A stretch of DNA of 64,000 nucleotides from an uncultured Sutterella sp. (GCA_905194315.1 CAJJRX010000007.1:15399-79398); one strand, 5' to 3'. Shown: positions 17,875 through 26,895, numbered from the stretch's first letter. Notes: generated from the sequence alone by a model not told the origin. Translations and numbers: made by a program.

Positions 17875-19053
17875 ATGACGACTCAAGACCTCAGAAAATT
17901 AAAACTCTCTTTATCAATGATTACTGTAGCTGCCAGTCTGGCCGTGGCCAGCTCGACAGGTAACGCTGCAGATCTGACGGTGTCCGGAATGATCGATACA
18001 GGTATGCGCCTTTATCATAGCAATGATGGTGTTTCGGGCACTACGAACCGCTATGAAATGGCGGATGGTCTTCTTGACGGCAACCGTCTGCTTTTTATCG
18101 GGCATGAGCAGCTCTCTGCGCAAACGGATCTGGGATTCTGGCTGGAGGCAAGTTTTACTTCAGATTCAGGCCAGATGAAAACTTCCGGGACATTATTTGA
18201 CCGCGGTTGCTATATGTGGGTCAGGAATCAGACTCTGGGACAGTTGTCCGCTGGAAGATCCGGCGCAGTTAGGGCAGGAGCGACCCCTCTGACCTTTGAC
18301 ATTACCTGGAATCGTATCAACCCGTTCGGGACGGGGTGGGGGGAACTGGGCAATCCAGTCTTTCTGATGCCGTTTTATGGTTTCTCAATGAATAACATGA
18401 TCCAGTACGATACGCCAAAAATCGGACCGTTTCAGGGACATGTTCAGTATTCCTTTGCCGTCAGTAATGAAACCGGTGTGGTGGAAGGAAAATCTGCAGC
18501 AGACAGATATTCCTCTGTCAGTCTGACTTATGATTCCAGTCTGGTGAATCTGGTTGCTATGGTGGACACCATCAATGAAAACTCCAGTCAGGGTCCTAAG
18601 AACGATATGGTCAGTGCCTTGTTTGGAGGCAATATAAATGTTGGAGATTCGAAAATCTACGCGTGGGGAGCGTGGTTTAAAAATGCGAATAACATTATCG
18701 CCATGCCGGATTTTTCCGATTATTCTCTGTTCGAAGGACTGGATCAGATTAACGGTTATTCCTTTGGAGTGGGTGCCAGGATTCCTGCTTTGGGGGGAAA
18801 CATCAATCTATATGCCGTCACGCTTAAGGCGGACTATGATGATCAGGTAAGCGAGGATGTCGTCAGCCGTATCGGCAGTGAGGTTCGACGCTACAGTGCC
18901 GGTGCAGGCTACACATATCCGCTCTCTAAGCGGACGACTCTCTACGGTGCTGTCGGTTTCTACAAAGATATCGTGAGTCTTGTCAATGACGGGCATGAAT
19001 TCAATAATCCCATGTCCTCACAGGTGATTTTTGGGATAAATCATAAGTTTTAG
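17875..19053 (+). CDS. General outer-membrane porin
   Basis: The 392-aa product has a signal peptide ending GNAA (about residue 33), followed by DLTVSGMIDTGMRLYH, the typical start of Burkholderiales-type 16-stranded porins, and it ends in NHKF with the C-terminal Phe needed for outer-membrane assembly. The ATG at 17875 is preceded by AAGAG. It lies 82 bp after the flavoprotein and is probably co-transcribed, supplying outer-membrane access for that enzyme's substrate. A GTG start at 17815 was rejected because it spoils the signal peptide. Confidence 0.88.
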   Translation: MTTQDLRKLKLSLSMITVAASLAVASSTGNAADLTVSGMIDTGMRLYHSNDGVSGTTNRYEMADGLLDGNRLLFIGHEQLSAQTDLGFWLEASFTSDSGQMKTSGTLFDRGCYMWVRNQTLGQLSAGRSGAVRAGATPLTFDITWNRINPFGTGWGELGNPVFLMPFYGFSMNNMIQYDTPKIGPFQGHVQYSFAVSNETGVVEGKSAADRYSSVSLTYDSSLVNLVAMVDTINENSSQGPKNDMVSALFGGNINVGDSKIYAWGAWFKNANNIIAMPDFSDYSLFEGLDQINGYSFGVGARIPALGGNINLYAVTLKADYDDQVSEDVVSRIGSEVRRYSAGAGYTYPLSKRTTLYGAVGFYKDIVSLVNDGHEFNNPMSSQVIFGINHKF

Positions 19054-19083
19054 AGCCTAGTTTTCGTCAATTTTGCAAATATC

Positions 19084-19126
19084 AGGCGTCTTTCAGCGTG
19101 TTACCCGCTGAAGGATGCCTTTTTTA
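19084..19126 (+). terminator. Intrinsic terminator after porin
   Basis: A 15-bp stem with two wobble pairs (AGGCGTCTTTCAGCG / CGCTGAAGGATGCCT), then T-run. Confidence 0.88.
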
Positions 19127-19127
19127 T

Positions 19128-19159
19128 AAAAAAAAGGGTGAGGATCAGACCTCACCCTT
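19128..19159 (-). terminator. Terminator of the candidate sRNA
   Basis: A perfect 9-10-bp stem with a 6-nt loop, followed on the minus strand by seven T. It converges with the porin terminator. Confidence 0.85.
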
Positions 19160-19276
19160 AAAAGGACAACCATCAGAGAGATGCGCGGAGATAAGACGCA
19201 ACCCGGTAAAAAGGCGGGAACCGGGTGGACTGCATAGGCGACCCCTCACCATGTAACTGCAGTTTTCTCTGACTAT
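19128..19276 (-). ncRNA. Candidate Fur-regulated small RNA
   Basis: On the minus strand an intergenic unit of about 149 nt runs from a strong promoter (TTGCGA, 17 bp, TAATAT) to a strong intrinsic terminator (AGGGTGAGG / CCTCACCCT plus seven T). A Fur-box-like sequence overlaps the promoter spacer. No ORF of note lies within. An internal hairpin (CCCGGT...ACCGGG) is visible. Length, promoter, Fur box and U-rich end match RyhB, PrrF or NrrF-type iron sRNAs, though no sequence similarity was recognised. Direct targets are unknown. Confidence 0.6.
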
Positions 19277-19282
19277 GTGAGA

Positions 19283-19311
19283 ATATTATCATAAATGAGA
19301 ATCATTCGCAA
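19283..19311 (-). promoter_or_regulatory. Sigma70-type promoter with overlapping Fur box
   Basis: Minus strand: -35 TTGCGA at 19306-19311, 17-bp spacer, -10 TAATAT at 19283-19288. The spacer holds AATGAGAATCATT (plus strand 19294-19306), matching 12 of 13 core positions of the Fur consensus AATGATAATCATT; the flanking three bases on each side match poorly. Confidence 0.65.
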
Positions 19312-19668
19312 GTAGAGATTGCGTGATTCCGAATAAATAAATCATTTCACCGCTTCCGGATTTTGTTATTTCATGCCAAAGATGCGGTGAAATCTGCCAC
19401 AACCTGAACGGTACGCCCTGCGGTAAGGACTGTGCGGCCGGCTTGGGGAGAAAACCGCCCTGAAACCTAACAGCGAAAAGGAATAAACATAAATCTTTCA
19501 GAGTCCAAAAGCACCGCAGCAAAGCGGAGAATTTCTGCGAACCTCTCCCTCATGTGGGGCGGGAAAGAGGGGCAGAAGAAAAATAAAGTATGGCGCAGAA
19601 TGATAAAAGGTTGGCGTGATTGGGTTTTGCCCTGAAGGTAGGGTCTTTCTACTATAGAGGCATGAAAA

Positions 19669-19698
19669 AAGTGCTGTCATCTCCTAAAGACAGCACTT
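19669..19698 (+). promoter_or_regulatory. Leader hairpin upstream of allE copy 1
   Basis: AAGTGCTGTC / GACAGCACTT, perfect 10-bp arms and a 10-nt loop, 39 bp before the ATG. It is absent upstream of copy 2, so the two copies have different leaders. The rest of 19312-19668 shows no gene. Confidence 0.55.
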
Positions 19699-19737
19699 GT
19701 GACCAAAAGACTTTTTCACAGATTGGGAGAAGAAACT

Positions 19738-20514
19738 ATGCCCGGTTATCCTACCGACCTCTTATCCAACCGCTCTGTCGTCAAACGCGACAGCTACGCC
19801 ATCATCACCCCGCAGGGTCGTGTCACCAACGTGATCCCCGGTATCAAGGACGCCACGATGACGATCCTCTGCACCCCGAAGATGGGCGCAGGTTTTGTGC
19901 AGCTGATTGGTAAGCTCGGCCCGACGGCACATACTGAATATCCGTACGCTACCGCCTGCCACGAAGAATCCTTCATCTATGTTCTCGACGGCTGTGTTGA
20001 ACTTGAAGTGACCGTCGGCGAAGAAAAGAAGGTCCTCAAGCAGGGTGGCTACGCCTACGCACCCGCCGGTGTCGGTATCGGCTTTAAGAACGTCAACGGC
20101 AAGGAAGGCCGCATTCTTCTCTACAAGCAGCGCTATGTGCCGCATCCCAAGGGACTCAAGCCCTGGGCTGTTTTCGGCAACATCAACGAAGTCGCCTTCC
20201 GTGACTACGACGGTATGGCCAACGTGCATGTGAAGGACTTCCTCCCGATCGATGAAGCCTTTGACATGAACATGCACATCCTCTCCTTTGATCCGGGTGC
20301 CAGCCACAACATCTGCGAAACGCACGTTCAGGAACACGGCGCCTACATCTATGAAGGCGAAGGCATGTACCTGCTCGACGATGAATGGATCCCCGTGAAG
20401 TCCGAAGACTTCATCTGGATGGGCGCCTTCTCCGTGCAGGCCGGCTACGGCATCGGCCGCGGCCCGTTCAGCTACATCTATTCCAAGGATTGCCACCGCG
20501 ACGTGGACATCTAA
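19738..20514 (+). CDS. allE: (S)-ureidoglycine aminohydrolase-like bicupin, copy 1
   Basis: The 258-aa product closely matches E. coli AllE: FDMNMHILSFDPGASHNI, ETHVQEHGAYIYEG and SYIYSKDCHRDVDI. AllE releases ammonia from ureidoglycine to give ureidoglycolate. The second cupin holds the expected metal ligands (Glu and His in ETHVQEH, and the Gln in VQAGYG). The ATG at 19738 is chosen because it matches copy 2 and AllE; 19699 is an upstream in-frame ATG. It heads a unit with a transcarbamylase, a YfcC permease and allantoinase. The protein is identical to copy 2 at 25047. Confidence 0.92.
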   Translation: MPGYPTDLLSNRSVVKRDSYAIITPQGRVTNVIPGIKDATMTILCTPKMGAGFVQLIGKLGPTAHTEYPYATACHEESFIYVLDGCVELEVTVGEEKKVLKQGGYAYAPAGVGIGFKNVNGKEGRILLYKQRYVPHPKGLKPWAVFGNINEVAFRDYDGMANVHVKDFLPIDEAFDMNMHILSFDPGASHNICETHVQEHGAYIYEGEGMYLLDDEWIPVKSEDFIWMGAFSVQAGYGIGRGPFSYIYSKDCHRDVDI

Positions 20515-21537
20515 GGCAAACCCGACAATCGACTGAAAAGGAACTATCACTATGGCACTCGATATCAACTTCAAAGCCCGTGACATTCGCGAAGTGCTGG
20601 ACGCCACCCACATGCGCGGCCGCAACATCACCTTCCTGGATGACTTCTCCCGCGAAGAGATCCTCAACCTGTACCGCGCCGCTGAAATGCTCGAACCGTT
20701 CATGCGCACCGGTACCGACCTTCTGAAGGGCAAGGTTCTCTACACGCTGTTCTTCCAGCCCTCGACCCGTACGCGCTGCTCGCATGAAAACGCCATGCAC
20801 CGTCTCGGCGGCTCCGTGATTACGGAAGCCGACCCGACACACAACTCCTCTGTTGCCAAGAACGAATCTCTGGCTGACAGCCTGCGTGTGACGAGTGAAT
20901 ATGCTGACGTTATCGTTATGCGTCACCCGAACGACGAAGAAGCCCTCGGTGCTCTGAAGGAAATTGAAGGTCATTGCGCTCCGGTGATTTCCGGCGGCTA
21001 CGGCCACGTCACCCACCCGACCCAGGGTCTGCTTGACTCCTACACCTGCTGGCGTGCTTTCGGCGACCTCTCCAAGGTTACCGTTGCCATCGCCACGCCT
21101 GACCTCTCGCGTGCCCGCTCCGGTCAGTCTTTCGCTCTCGCGCTTGCCGCCATGGGCGCCAAGATCATCTACACGGGTACGAGCGAACTGCGTACGCCTG
21201 AAATCGTCCGCCAGAAGCTCAAGGCCATGGGTGCGAACTTCGAAGAACACTTCGACCTTACGCGTCAGCAGAACGAAGAGCTCTATGCCGACACGAACGT
21301 CGACCTGATCTATCTGCCGGGCTGCTCGGTCAAGAAGGACGACCCGAACCGTGCCGACTTCGAAAAGAAGATGGCCAACTACTACGTGTCCCTGGAAATG
21401 CTCAAGAACATCAAGGCCAAGACGGGCAAGACGGTCGGCGTGCACCACTCGCTGCCGCGCAACCCGGGCGAATTCGACTTTGGCATTGACAACACCGAAC
21501 ATCAGCTCTACTTCCGTGCGATCGGCTTCTCCGTGGC
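19807..21537 (+). repeat. Duplicated allE-ygeW segment, copy 1
   Basis: I saw no difference from 25116-26846 (offset 5309 bp) over 1731 bp. Upstream of 19807 the first 69 bp of allE differ at 13 positions, all synonymous; downstream the copies differ at 21538 and 21574 and then diverge completely. Confidence 0.9.
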
Positions 21538-21580
21538 GCTTCGTATGGCTCTGCTGGCTGCTGTGGTTGGTGTCAACTAA
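20552..21580 (+). CDS. YgeW-family transcarbamylase, copy 1 (possible ureidoglycine transcarbamylase)
   Basis: The 342-aa product is a member of the aspartate/ornithine carbamoyltransferase superfamily. PSTRTRCSHENAM binds carbamoyl phosphate, HPTQGLLDSY is the HPxQ motif, and HHSLPRNPGEFD with FRMALL-like residues near the end completes the active site. It fits the YgeW/UTC branch, which is linked to purine-ureide catabolism. Next to allE and allantoinase, the natural reaction would be phosphorolysis of allantoate to ureidoglycine and carbamoyl phosphate, the reverse of the reported ureidoglycine transcarbamylase reaction. That would replace AllC. Other ureide substrates are possible. Confidence 0.8.
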   Translation: MALDINFKARDIREVLDATHMRGRNITFLDDFSREEILNLYRAAEMLEPFMRTGTDLLKGKVLYTLFFQPSTRTRCSHENAMHRLGGSVITEADPTHNSSVAKNESLADSLRVTSEYADVIVMRHPNDEEALGALKEIEGHCAPVISGGYGHVTHPTQGLLDSYTCWRAFGDLSKVTVAIATPDLSRARSGQSFALALAAMGAKIIYTGTSELRTPEIVRQKLKAMGANFEEHFDLTRQQNEELYADTNVDLIYLPGCSVKKDDPNRADFEKKMANYYVSLEMLKNIKAKTGKTVGVHHSLPRNPGEFDFGIDNTEHQLYFRAIGFSVALRMALLAAVVGVN

Positions 21581-21606
21581 TTAACGCCGGTATTTGCACT
21601 GCTTGA

Positions 21607-21630
21607 GCGGAGAGGAATTTTCCTCTCCGC
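21607..21630 (+). promoter_or_regulatory. Intercistronic hairpin after ygeW copy 1
   Basis: GCGGAGAGGA / TCCTCTCCGC, 4-nt loop. A T-run starts only 9 nt after the stem, so it is a partial terminator at best. It probably reduces read-through to the permease. Confidence 0.6.
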
Positions 21631-21684
21631 CGGGAACATGTTTTTTTTCTGCAACCGCAGATTTTCCTTACTAAGGAACCCAAA

Positions 21685-23121
21685 ATGACTGAAATGACCG
21701 CCAATTCTCCGTCACCGAAGAAAAAGGGTTTTAAGATGCCGGACATTTATATTGTCCTGGGTATCTTTATTCTGGTGATGGCCGTTCTCACCTACGTTGT
21801 CCCTGCCGGTAACTACCAGCGTCAGATGATGCAGACCGCCCACGGTATGCAGAATCTGGTTGTGGCTGGAACCTATAAAGCTGCCGAACAATCGCCTGTG
21901 GGTCTGATGGACCTCATCACTGCTGTCCCGGCCGGTCTTGAACGTGCATCCGGGATCGTGTTCCTGACCTTTATGGTTGGCGCCTGTATGGGTCTTATCA
22001 AGCGTGCCGGTCTGATTGACCTCGGTGTGCAGCGTCTCAGTAACGCCGTCGGTACGAGTGACTTCCTGGTTGCTCCGATTCTGATGGTGGTTCTCTCGAT
22101 TCTGGCCGCCTTCATCGGCGTGCCTGAACTCTCTCTGGCCTATCTGCCGGTGTTCCTGCCGCTGTTCTACCGGCTCGGCTATGATGGTATGACCGCTACT
22201 GCAGTCGCACTGCTCGGCCCCTGCCTGGGCTTTACTTTCGGTATTACGATTCCGGGCTCCGTTGGTATGGGTCAGGTGATTTCTCAGATCCCGATGTTCT
22301 CCGGTTCCGCTTTCCGTGCCGGCGTACTGGTTCTCGTGGTTGCTGTAGCCATCGTTTATGTGATGACCTACGCTGCCCGCGTCAAGAAGAACCCCCAGTC
22401 CAGCCTTACCTATGACACGGACAACATTGTCAAGGCTGAAATTCTTGCCGAAGAAGGCGAAAAGAAGTCTCTCACCTTCACGCAGCGTCAGAAGCTTGCC
22501 GGCCTCTCTCTGCTGGTCATGTTCCCGATCGCTATTTACCTCATTCTTTCCAAGGGCCTCGGCTTTAAGGAAATCGGCGGTCTGTTCCTCTTCATCGGTA
22601 TCATCTCCTCGATCATTGCCGGTAAGGGTCCGCAGGAAATCTGCGACGACATCAATGCCGGTATGCGTGACCTGATGGTTGGTGCTCTGCTTTGCGGTGT
22701 TGCGTCTGCTATCGCGGTTGTGATGGACAAGGGTAATATTACGGATACCATTGTTTACTGGCTCTCCACCTCGCTGGGTTCCTGGTCGCCTGCCATCTGC
22801 GCTATCGTGATCTTCTGGGAACAGGCTCTGTTTAACTTCCTGATTCCTGGTGCTACGGCTCTTACCGTGCTGACCATGCCGGTTCTCTCTCCGTTGGCTT
22901 CTCTTCTGGATATCTCGCAGCAGGCTATCGTTAGCGCTAACGCCTGGGGCGGTCAGCTCACCGACATCTTCTTCCCGACGTCCGGCTTCTTCGTGGCCAC
23001 GCTGGTGATTGCTAAGGTTGACTTCTTCAAATGGCTGCGCTTCTATACCCCGCTGATGCTCATCCTTGGTGTGATCGCTTCTGCTGCTCTCTATATCCAG
23101 CAGGTGTTTAACATTCCCTAA
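21685..23121 (+). CDS. YfcC-family membrane permease in the allantoin cluster
   Basis: The 478-aa protein has about twelve hydrophobic segments and the features of the YfcC/DcuC-ArcD superfamily: PDIYIVLGIFILVMAVLTYV with VPAGNY at the N-terminus, and the conserved NFLIPGATALTVLTMPVLSPL near residue 375. Members carry dicarboxylates or basic amino acids, often as antiporters. Here, between ygeW and allantoinase, it probably moves a ureide such as allantoin or allantoate, or exports an end product such as oxamate. The substrate is inferred from context only. Confidence 0.78.
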   Translation: MTEMTANSPSPKKKGFKMPDIYIVLGIFILVMAVLTYVVPAGNYQRQMMQTAHGMQNLVVAGTYKAAEQSPVGLMDLITAVPAGLERASGIVFLTFMVGACMGLIKRAGLIDLGVQRLSNAVGTSDFLVAPILMVVLSILAAFIGVPELSLAYLPVFLPLFYRLGYDGMTATAVALLGPCLGFTFGITIPGSVGMGQVISQIPMFSGSAFRAGVLVLVVAVAIVYVMTYAARVKKNPQSSLTYDTDNIVKAEILAEEGEKKSLTFTQRQKLAGLSLLVMFPIAIYLILSKGLGFKEIGGLFLFIGIISSIIAGKGPQEICDDINAGMRDLMVGALLCGVASAIAVVMDKGNITDTIVYWLSTSLGSWSPAICAIVIFWEQALFNFLIPGATALTVLTMPVLSPLASLLDISQQAIVSANAWGGQLTDIFFPTSGFFVATLVIAKVDFFKWLRFYTPLMLILGVIASAALYIQQVFNIP

Positions 23122-23136
23122 TCTGAGGAGGTATAA

Positions 23137-24504
23137 ATGAAATACGACTTGATTATTTCAGGCGGACAGGTTGTTCTTTCGGACCGTGTCGAAAAACTCG
23201 ATATCGGTATCAAAGACGGCAAGATTGTCGACATCGCTCCCAAGTTAGAGGGTGCTGACAAGGTGGTCTGCGCAACCGGTCAGTATGTGATGCCCGGGAT
23301 GGTTGATCCCCACATGCACATTTCTGAACCCGGCCGTACAGAATGGGAAGGCTACTACACAGGCACACAGGCCATGGCTGCCGGCGGTATCACATCCTTT
23401 GTGGAAATGCCGCTCAACACGGTGCCTGCCACAACGACAGTTGAAACGCTGAACATCAAGCTTGAAGCCGCCAAGGATCAGTGCTGGGTGGACTACAGCC
23501 CGATGGGCGGTCTGGTTCCCTGGAATCTGGCTGATATCGGTCCGATGGCTGAAAATGGTGTCTATGCCTACAAGGCCTTCGTTGCCACCTGCGGCTCCGG
23601 CAAACCGGGTGACTTCAAGAATGTGACCGACTTCGAACTTTATCAGGGCTGTAAGGAAATCGCTAAACATGACGGTATTCTTGTTGTCCACTGTGAAAAC
23701 GCGACCATTACGGACGGTCTCGGTCGTGCTGCTAAAGAGGCAGGGCTCACCAAGGTTTCTGATTACGTGGCGACCCGCCCCATCTTTACCGAACTCGAAG
23801 CGGCCCGTCGCGTCCTGCTGATTGCAAAAGAAGCCGGCTGCCGTATTCACATCGCTCACTGCTCTTGCACGGAAGTGATGGATGAGGTGCAGAAGGCCAT
23901 TGATGAAGGTCAGAATGCCAGTTTCGAATCCTGCCCGCATTATTTCCTGCTGGCGACGGAAGATCTGGATGCAATCGGACCGAAGTCCAAGTGCTCGCCT
24001 CCGATTCGTGACCGTGTGCATCAGAAGCTCAACTGGGACAAACTTGCCCGCGGTGAAGTGCAGATGCTCGTGAGCGATCACTCGCCGTGCACACCCGATT
24101 TGAAGAGCGACCCCAATGCCTTCAAGGCCTGGGGTGGTATCAGTGCCGCACAGAACTGTGTTGATGCGATGTTTGACGAAGCTGTTCTGAAGCGTCACAT
24201 CAGTCCGGTCATTCTTGCCAAGGCGCTGTCGACCAACGCTGCTAAGCGCTTCCGCATGACCGGCAAGGGTGAGATTGCTCCGGGCTTTGACGCCGACCTG
24301 GTGCTCATTGACCCGAATCAGTCCTACACCATCACGGCTGAAGGTCTGTACTACAAGAACAAGTTCTCCGCTTATGAAGGCCGCAAGGTTGACTGCCGTA
24401 TCACGCACACCTTTGTGCGCGGCAATCTGGTCTATTCGCTGGAGAAGGGTTTCGAAGGCAAGCCGATCGGCCGCCGTATCGACCACAGCCGCTACAACAA
24501 CTAA
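23137..24504 (+). CDS. allB: Allantoinase
   Basis: The 455-aa product is co-linear with E. coli AllB over its whole length. Metal ligands are visible: H59 and H61 (DPHMHISEPGRTEWEGY), a Lys that would be carboxylated (AYKAFVATCG), His in VHCENA and HIAHCS, and Asp in VSDHSPC. SCPHYF and KCSPPIRD are family hallmarks. It opens allantoin to allantoate. A strong AGGAGG lies 8 bp before the ATG and the permease stop is 15 bp upstream, so the genes are co-transcribed. Dihydropyrimidinase is less likely because AllB-specific segments are kept. Confidence 0.93.
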   Translation: MKYDLIISGGQVVLSDRVEKLDIGIKDGKIVDIAPKLEGADKVVCATGQYVMPGMVDPHMHISEPGRTEWEGYYTGTQAMAAGGITSFVEMPLNTVPATTTVETLNIKLEAAKDQCWVDYSPMGGLVPWNLADIGPMAENGVYAYKAFVATCGSGKPGDFKNVTDFELYQGCKEIAKHDGILVVHCENATITDGLGRAAKEAGLTKVSDYVATRPIFTELEAARRVLLIAKEAGCRIHIAHCSCTEVMDEVQKAIDEGQNASFESCPHYFLLATEDLDAIGPKSKCSPPIRDRVHQKLNWDKLARGEVQMLVSDHSPCTPDLKSDPNAFKAWGGISAAQNCVDAMFDEAVLKRHISPVILAKALSTNAAKRFRMTGKGEIAPGFDADLVLIDPNQSYTITAEGLYYKNKFSAYEGRKVDCRITHTFVRGNLVYSLEKGFEGKPIGRRIDHSRYNN

Positions 24505-24535
24505 CTGAGTTTCCTCTGATCTCCTAACAGGGAGC

Positions 24536-24572
24536 GGGCTCACGGTGCACTCTGCACTGTGGGCCCATTTTA
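24536..24572 (+). terminator. Intrinsic terminator after allB
   Basis: A 14-bp stem with two wobble pairs (GGGCTCACGGTGCA / TGCACTGTGGGCCC), 3-nt loop, then ATTTTATT. Confidence 0.82.
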
Positions 24573-25046
24573 TTGACGGGAGTGCGTCCGACGGAATCAG
24601 GCTTGCAGAGCACTCTCAGAGAGCGTCAGGATGAGCGAGGCGTATGTAAACGTCCTCTGAGTGTCTCCGCTGCGCCAGAGGATGGAGCCTTTTAGGGCTG
24701 TGGCCTGCCGCCGGCAAACCGGCGTACCGGAAAACGTTATGTCGCTGCAGGGGCGCCGTCAGTCGATTGTGCGTTGGTGACAAACACTTATCATTTTTTC
24801 AGGGACCCTGCGCAAAATTCCCTATTGCTGAGAAAACGGATGAAACATTGTTCTTTCAGTGGTTTATCACTTTTTATGTGCAAATGTTGCTGCCTGTGAG
24901 AAAAGAAAGCGATGTCATCAAATGATAAGCGCTTGGCATTTTTGGCGTTAAAGCCGTGGGCTCAAAAACGTATAGTAGATTTAACCAAACGAAGGGGAAA
25001 GCTTTTGACTTTCCGCTTAAATTCACTACTTCTATGGAGCTACTAA
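24573..25046. other. 474-bp intergenic region between the two ureide units
   Basis: No ORF with a plausible start is seen on either strand. The left half is GC-rich, with short potential stems such as GCCGCCGGC...CGGCG. The right half is AT-rich and holds the probable promoter of allE copy 2 (TATAGT near 24970 as a possible -10). It does not resemble the region before copy 1. Confidence 0.6.
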
Positions 25047-25823
25047 ATGCCTGGTTATCCTACCGATTTGCTCTCCAACCGTTCGGTTGTGAAGCGCGAC
25101 AGCTATGCCATCATTACCCCGCAGGGTCGTGTCACCAACGTGATCCCCGGTATCAAGGACGCCACGATGACGATCCTCTGCACCCCGAAGATGGGCGCAG
25201 GTTTTGTGCAGCTGATTGGTAAGCTCGGCCCGACGGCACATACTGAATATCCGTACGCTACCGCCTGCCACGAAGAATCCTTCATCTATGTTCTCGACGG
25301 CTGTGTTGAACTTGAAGTGACCGTCGGCGAAGAAAAGAAGGTCCTCAAGCAGGGTGGCTACGCCTACGCACCCGCCGGTGTCGGTATCGGCTTTAAGAAC
25401 GTCAACGGCAAGGAAGGCCGCATTCTTCTCTACAAGCAGCGCTATGTGCCGCATCCCAAGGGACTCAAGCCCTGGGCTGTTTTCGGCAACATCAACGAAG
25501 TCGCCTTCCGTGACTACGACGGTATGGCCAACGTGCATGTGAAGGACTTCCTCCCGATCGATGAAGCCTTTGACATGAACATGCACATCCTCTCCTTTGA
25601 TCCGGGTGCCAGCCACAACATCTGCGAAACGCACGTTCAGGAACACGGCGCCTACATCTATGAAGGCGAAGGCATGTACCTGCTCGACGATGAATGGATC
25701 CCCGTGAAGTCCGAAGACTTCATCTGGATGGGCGCCTTCTCCGTGCAGGCCGGCTACGGCATCGGCCGCGGCCCGTTCAGCTACATCTATTCCAAGGATT
25801 GCCACCGCGACGTGGACATCTAA
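25047..25823 (+). CDS. allE: (S)-ureidoglycine aminohydrolase-like bicupin, copy 2
   Basis: The 258-aa product is identical to that of copy 1, with the same AllE motifs and metal ligands. The first 69 bases differ from copy 1 at 13 synonymous positions, and the rest appears identical. The upstream sequence is unrelated to that of copy 1, so the two genes may be expressed under different conditions. This copy leads the unit ygeW copy 2 and carbamate kinase. Confidence 0.92.
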   Translation: MPGYPTDLLSNRSVVKRDSYAIITPQGRVTNVIPGIKDATMTILCTPKMGAGFVQLIGKLGPTAHTEYPYATACHEESFIYVLDGCVELEVTVGEEKKVLKQGGYAYAPAGVGIGFKNVNGKEGRILLYKQRYVPHPKGLKPWAVFGNINEVAFRDYDGMANVHVKDFLPIDEAFDMNMHILSFDPGASHNICETHVQEHGAYIYEGEGMYLLDDEWIPVKSEDFIWMGAFSVQAGYGIGRGPFSYIYSKDCHRDVDI

Positions 25824-26846
25824 GGCAAACCCGACAATCGACTGAAAAGGAACTATCACTATGGCACTCGATATCAACTTCAAAGCCCGTGACATTCGCG
25901 AAGTGCTGGACGCCACCCACATGCGCGGCCGCAACATCACCTTCCTGGATGACTTCTCCCGCGAAGAGATCCTCAACCTGTACCGCGCCGCTGAAATGCT
26001 CGAACCGTTCATGCGCACCGGTACCGACCTTCTGAAGGGCAAGGTTCTCTACACGCTGTTCTTCCAGCCCTCGACCCGTACGCGCTGCTCGCATGAAAAC
26101 GCCATGCACCGTCTCGGCGGCTCCGTGATTACGGAAGCCGACCCGACACACAACTCCTCTGTTGCCAAGAACGAATCTCTGGCTGACAGCCTGCGTGTGA
26201 CGAGTGAATATGCTGACGTTATCGTTATGCGTCACCCGAACGACGAAGAAGCCCTCGGTGCTCTGAAGGAAATTGAAGGTCATTGCGCTCCGGTGATTTC
26301 CGGCGGCTACGGCCACGTCACCCACCCGACCCAGGGTCTGCTTGACTCCTACACCTGCTGGCGTGCTTTCGGCGACCTCTCCAAGGTTACCGTTGCCATC
26401 GCCACGCCTGACCTCTCGCGTGCCCGCTCCGGTCAGTCTTTCGCTCTCGCGCTTGCCGCCATGGGCGCCAAGATCATCTACACGGGTACGAGCGAACTGC
26501 GTACGCCTGAAATCGTCCGCCAGAAGCTCAAGGCCATGGGTGCGAACTTCGAAGAACACTTCGACCTTACGCGTCAGCAGAACGAAGAGCTCTATGCCGA
26601 CACGAACGTCGACCTGATCTATCTGCCGGGCTGCTCGGTCAAGAAGGACGACCCGAACCGTGCCGACTTCGAAAAGAAGATGGCCAACTACTACGTGTCC
26701 CTGGAAATGCTCAAGAACATCAAGGCCAAGACGGGCAAGACGGTCGGCGTGCACCACTCGCTGCCGCGCAACCCGGGCGAATTCGACTTTGGCATTGACA
26801 ACACCGAACATCAGCTCTACTTCCGTGCGATCGGCTTCTCCGTGGC
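25116..26846 (+). repeat. Duplicated allE-ygeW segment, copy 2
   Basis: Counterpart of 19807-21537 with no difference seen, including the 37-bp allE-ygeW spacer. Confidence 0.9.
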
Positions 26847-26889
26847 ACTTCGTATGGCTCTGCTGGCTGCTGTGGTTGGTGTGAACTAA
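25861..26889 (+). CDS. YgeW-family transcarbamylase, copy 2
   Basis: The 342-aa product is identical to copy 1 at 20552, with STRTR, HPTQ and HHSLPR motifs. Here it lies 138 bp upstream of a carbamate kinase, which directly supports a catabolic role: carbamoyl phosphate made by phosphorolysis of a ureide would be used at once to make ATP. Only two bases near the 3' end differ between the copies (both synonymous). Confidence 0.82.
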   Translation: MALDINFKARDIREVLDATHMRGRNITFLDDFSREEILNLYRAAEMLEPFMRTGTDLLKGKVLYTLFFQPSTRTRCSHENAMHRLGGSVITEADPTHNSSVAKNESLADSLRVTSEYADVIVMRHPNDEEALGALKEIEGHCAPVISGGYGHVTHPTQGLLDSYTCWRAFGDLSKVTVAIATPDLSRARSGQSFALALAAMGAKIIYTGTSELRTPEIVRQKLKAMGANFEEHFDLTRQQNEELYADTNVDLIYLPGCSVKKDDPNRADFEKKMANYYVSLEMLKNIKAKTGKTVGVHHSLPRNPGEFDFGIDNTEHQLYFRAIGFSVALRMALLAAVVGVN

Positions 26890-26895
26890 TGACCT

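Noticed and set aside
24573..25046. Riboswitch or sRNA between the two ureide units
   Set aside because: Some GC-rich stems exist but no promoter-terminator pair and no known riboswitch core was found.
19738..26889. Duplication as an assembly artefact
   Set aside because: Both copies differ at 13 bases in the allE 5' end and at two bases near the ygeW 3' end, and the flanks are unrelated, so it is probably real, though only long reads settle it.
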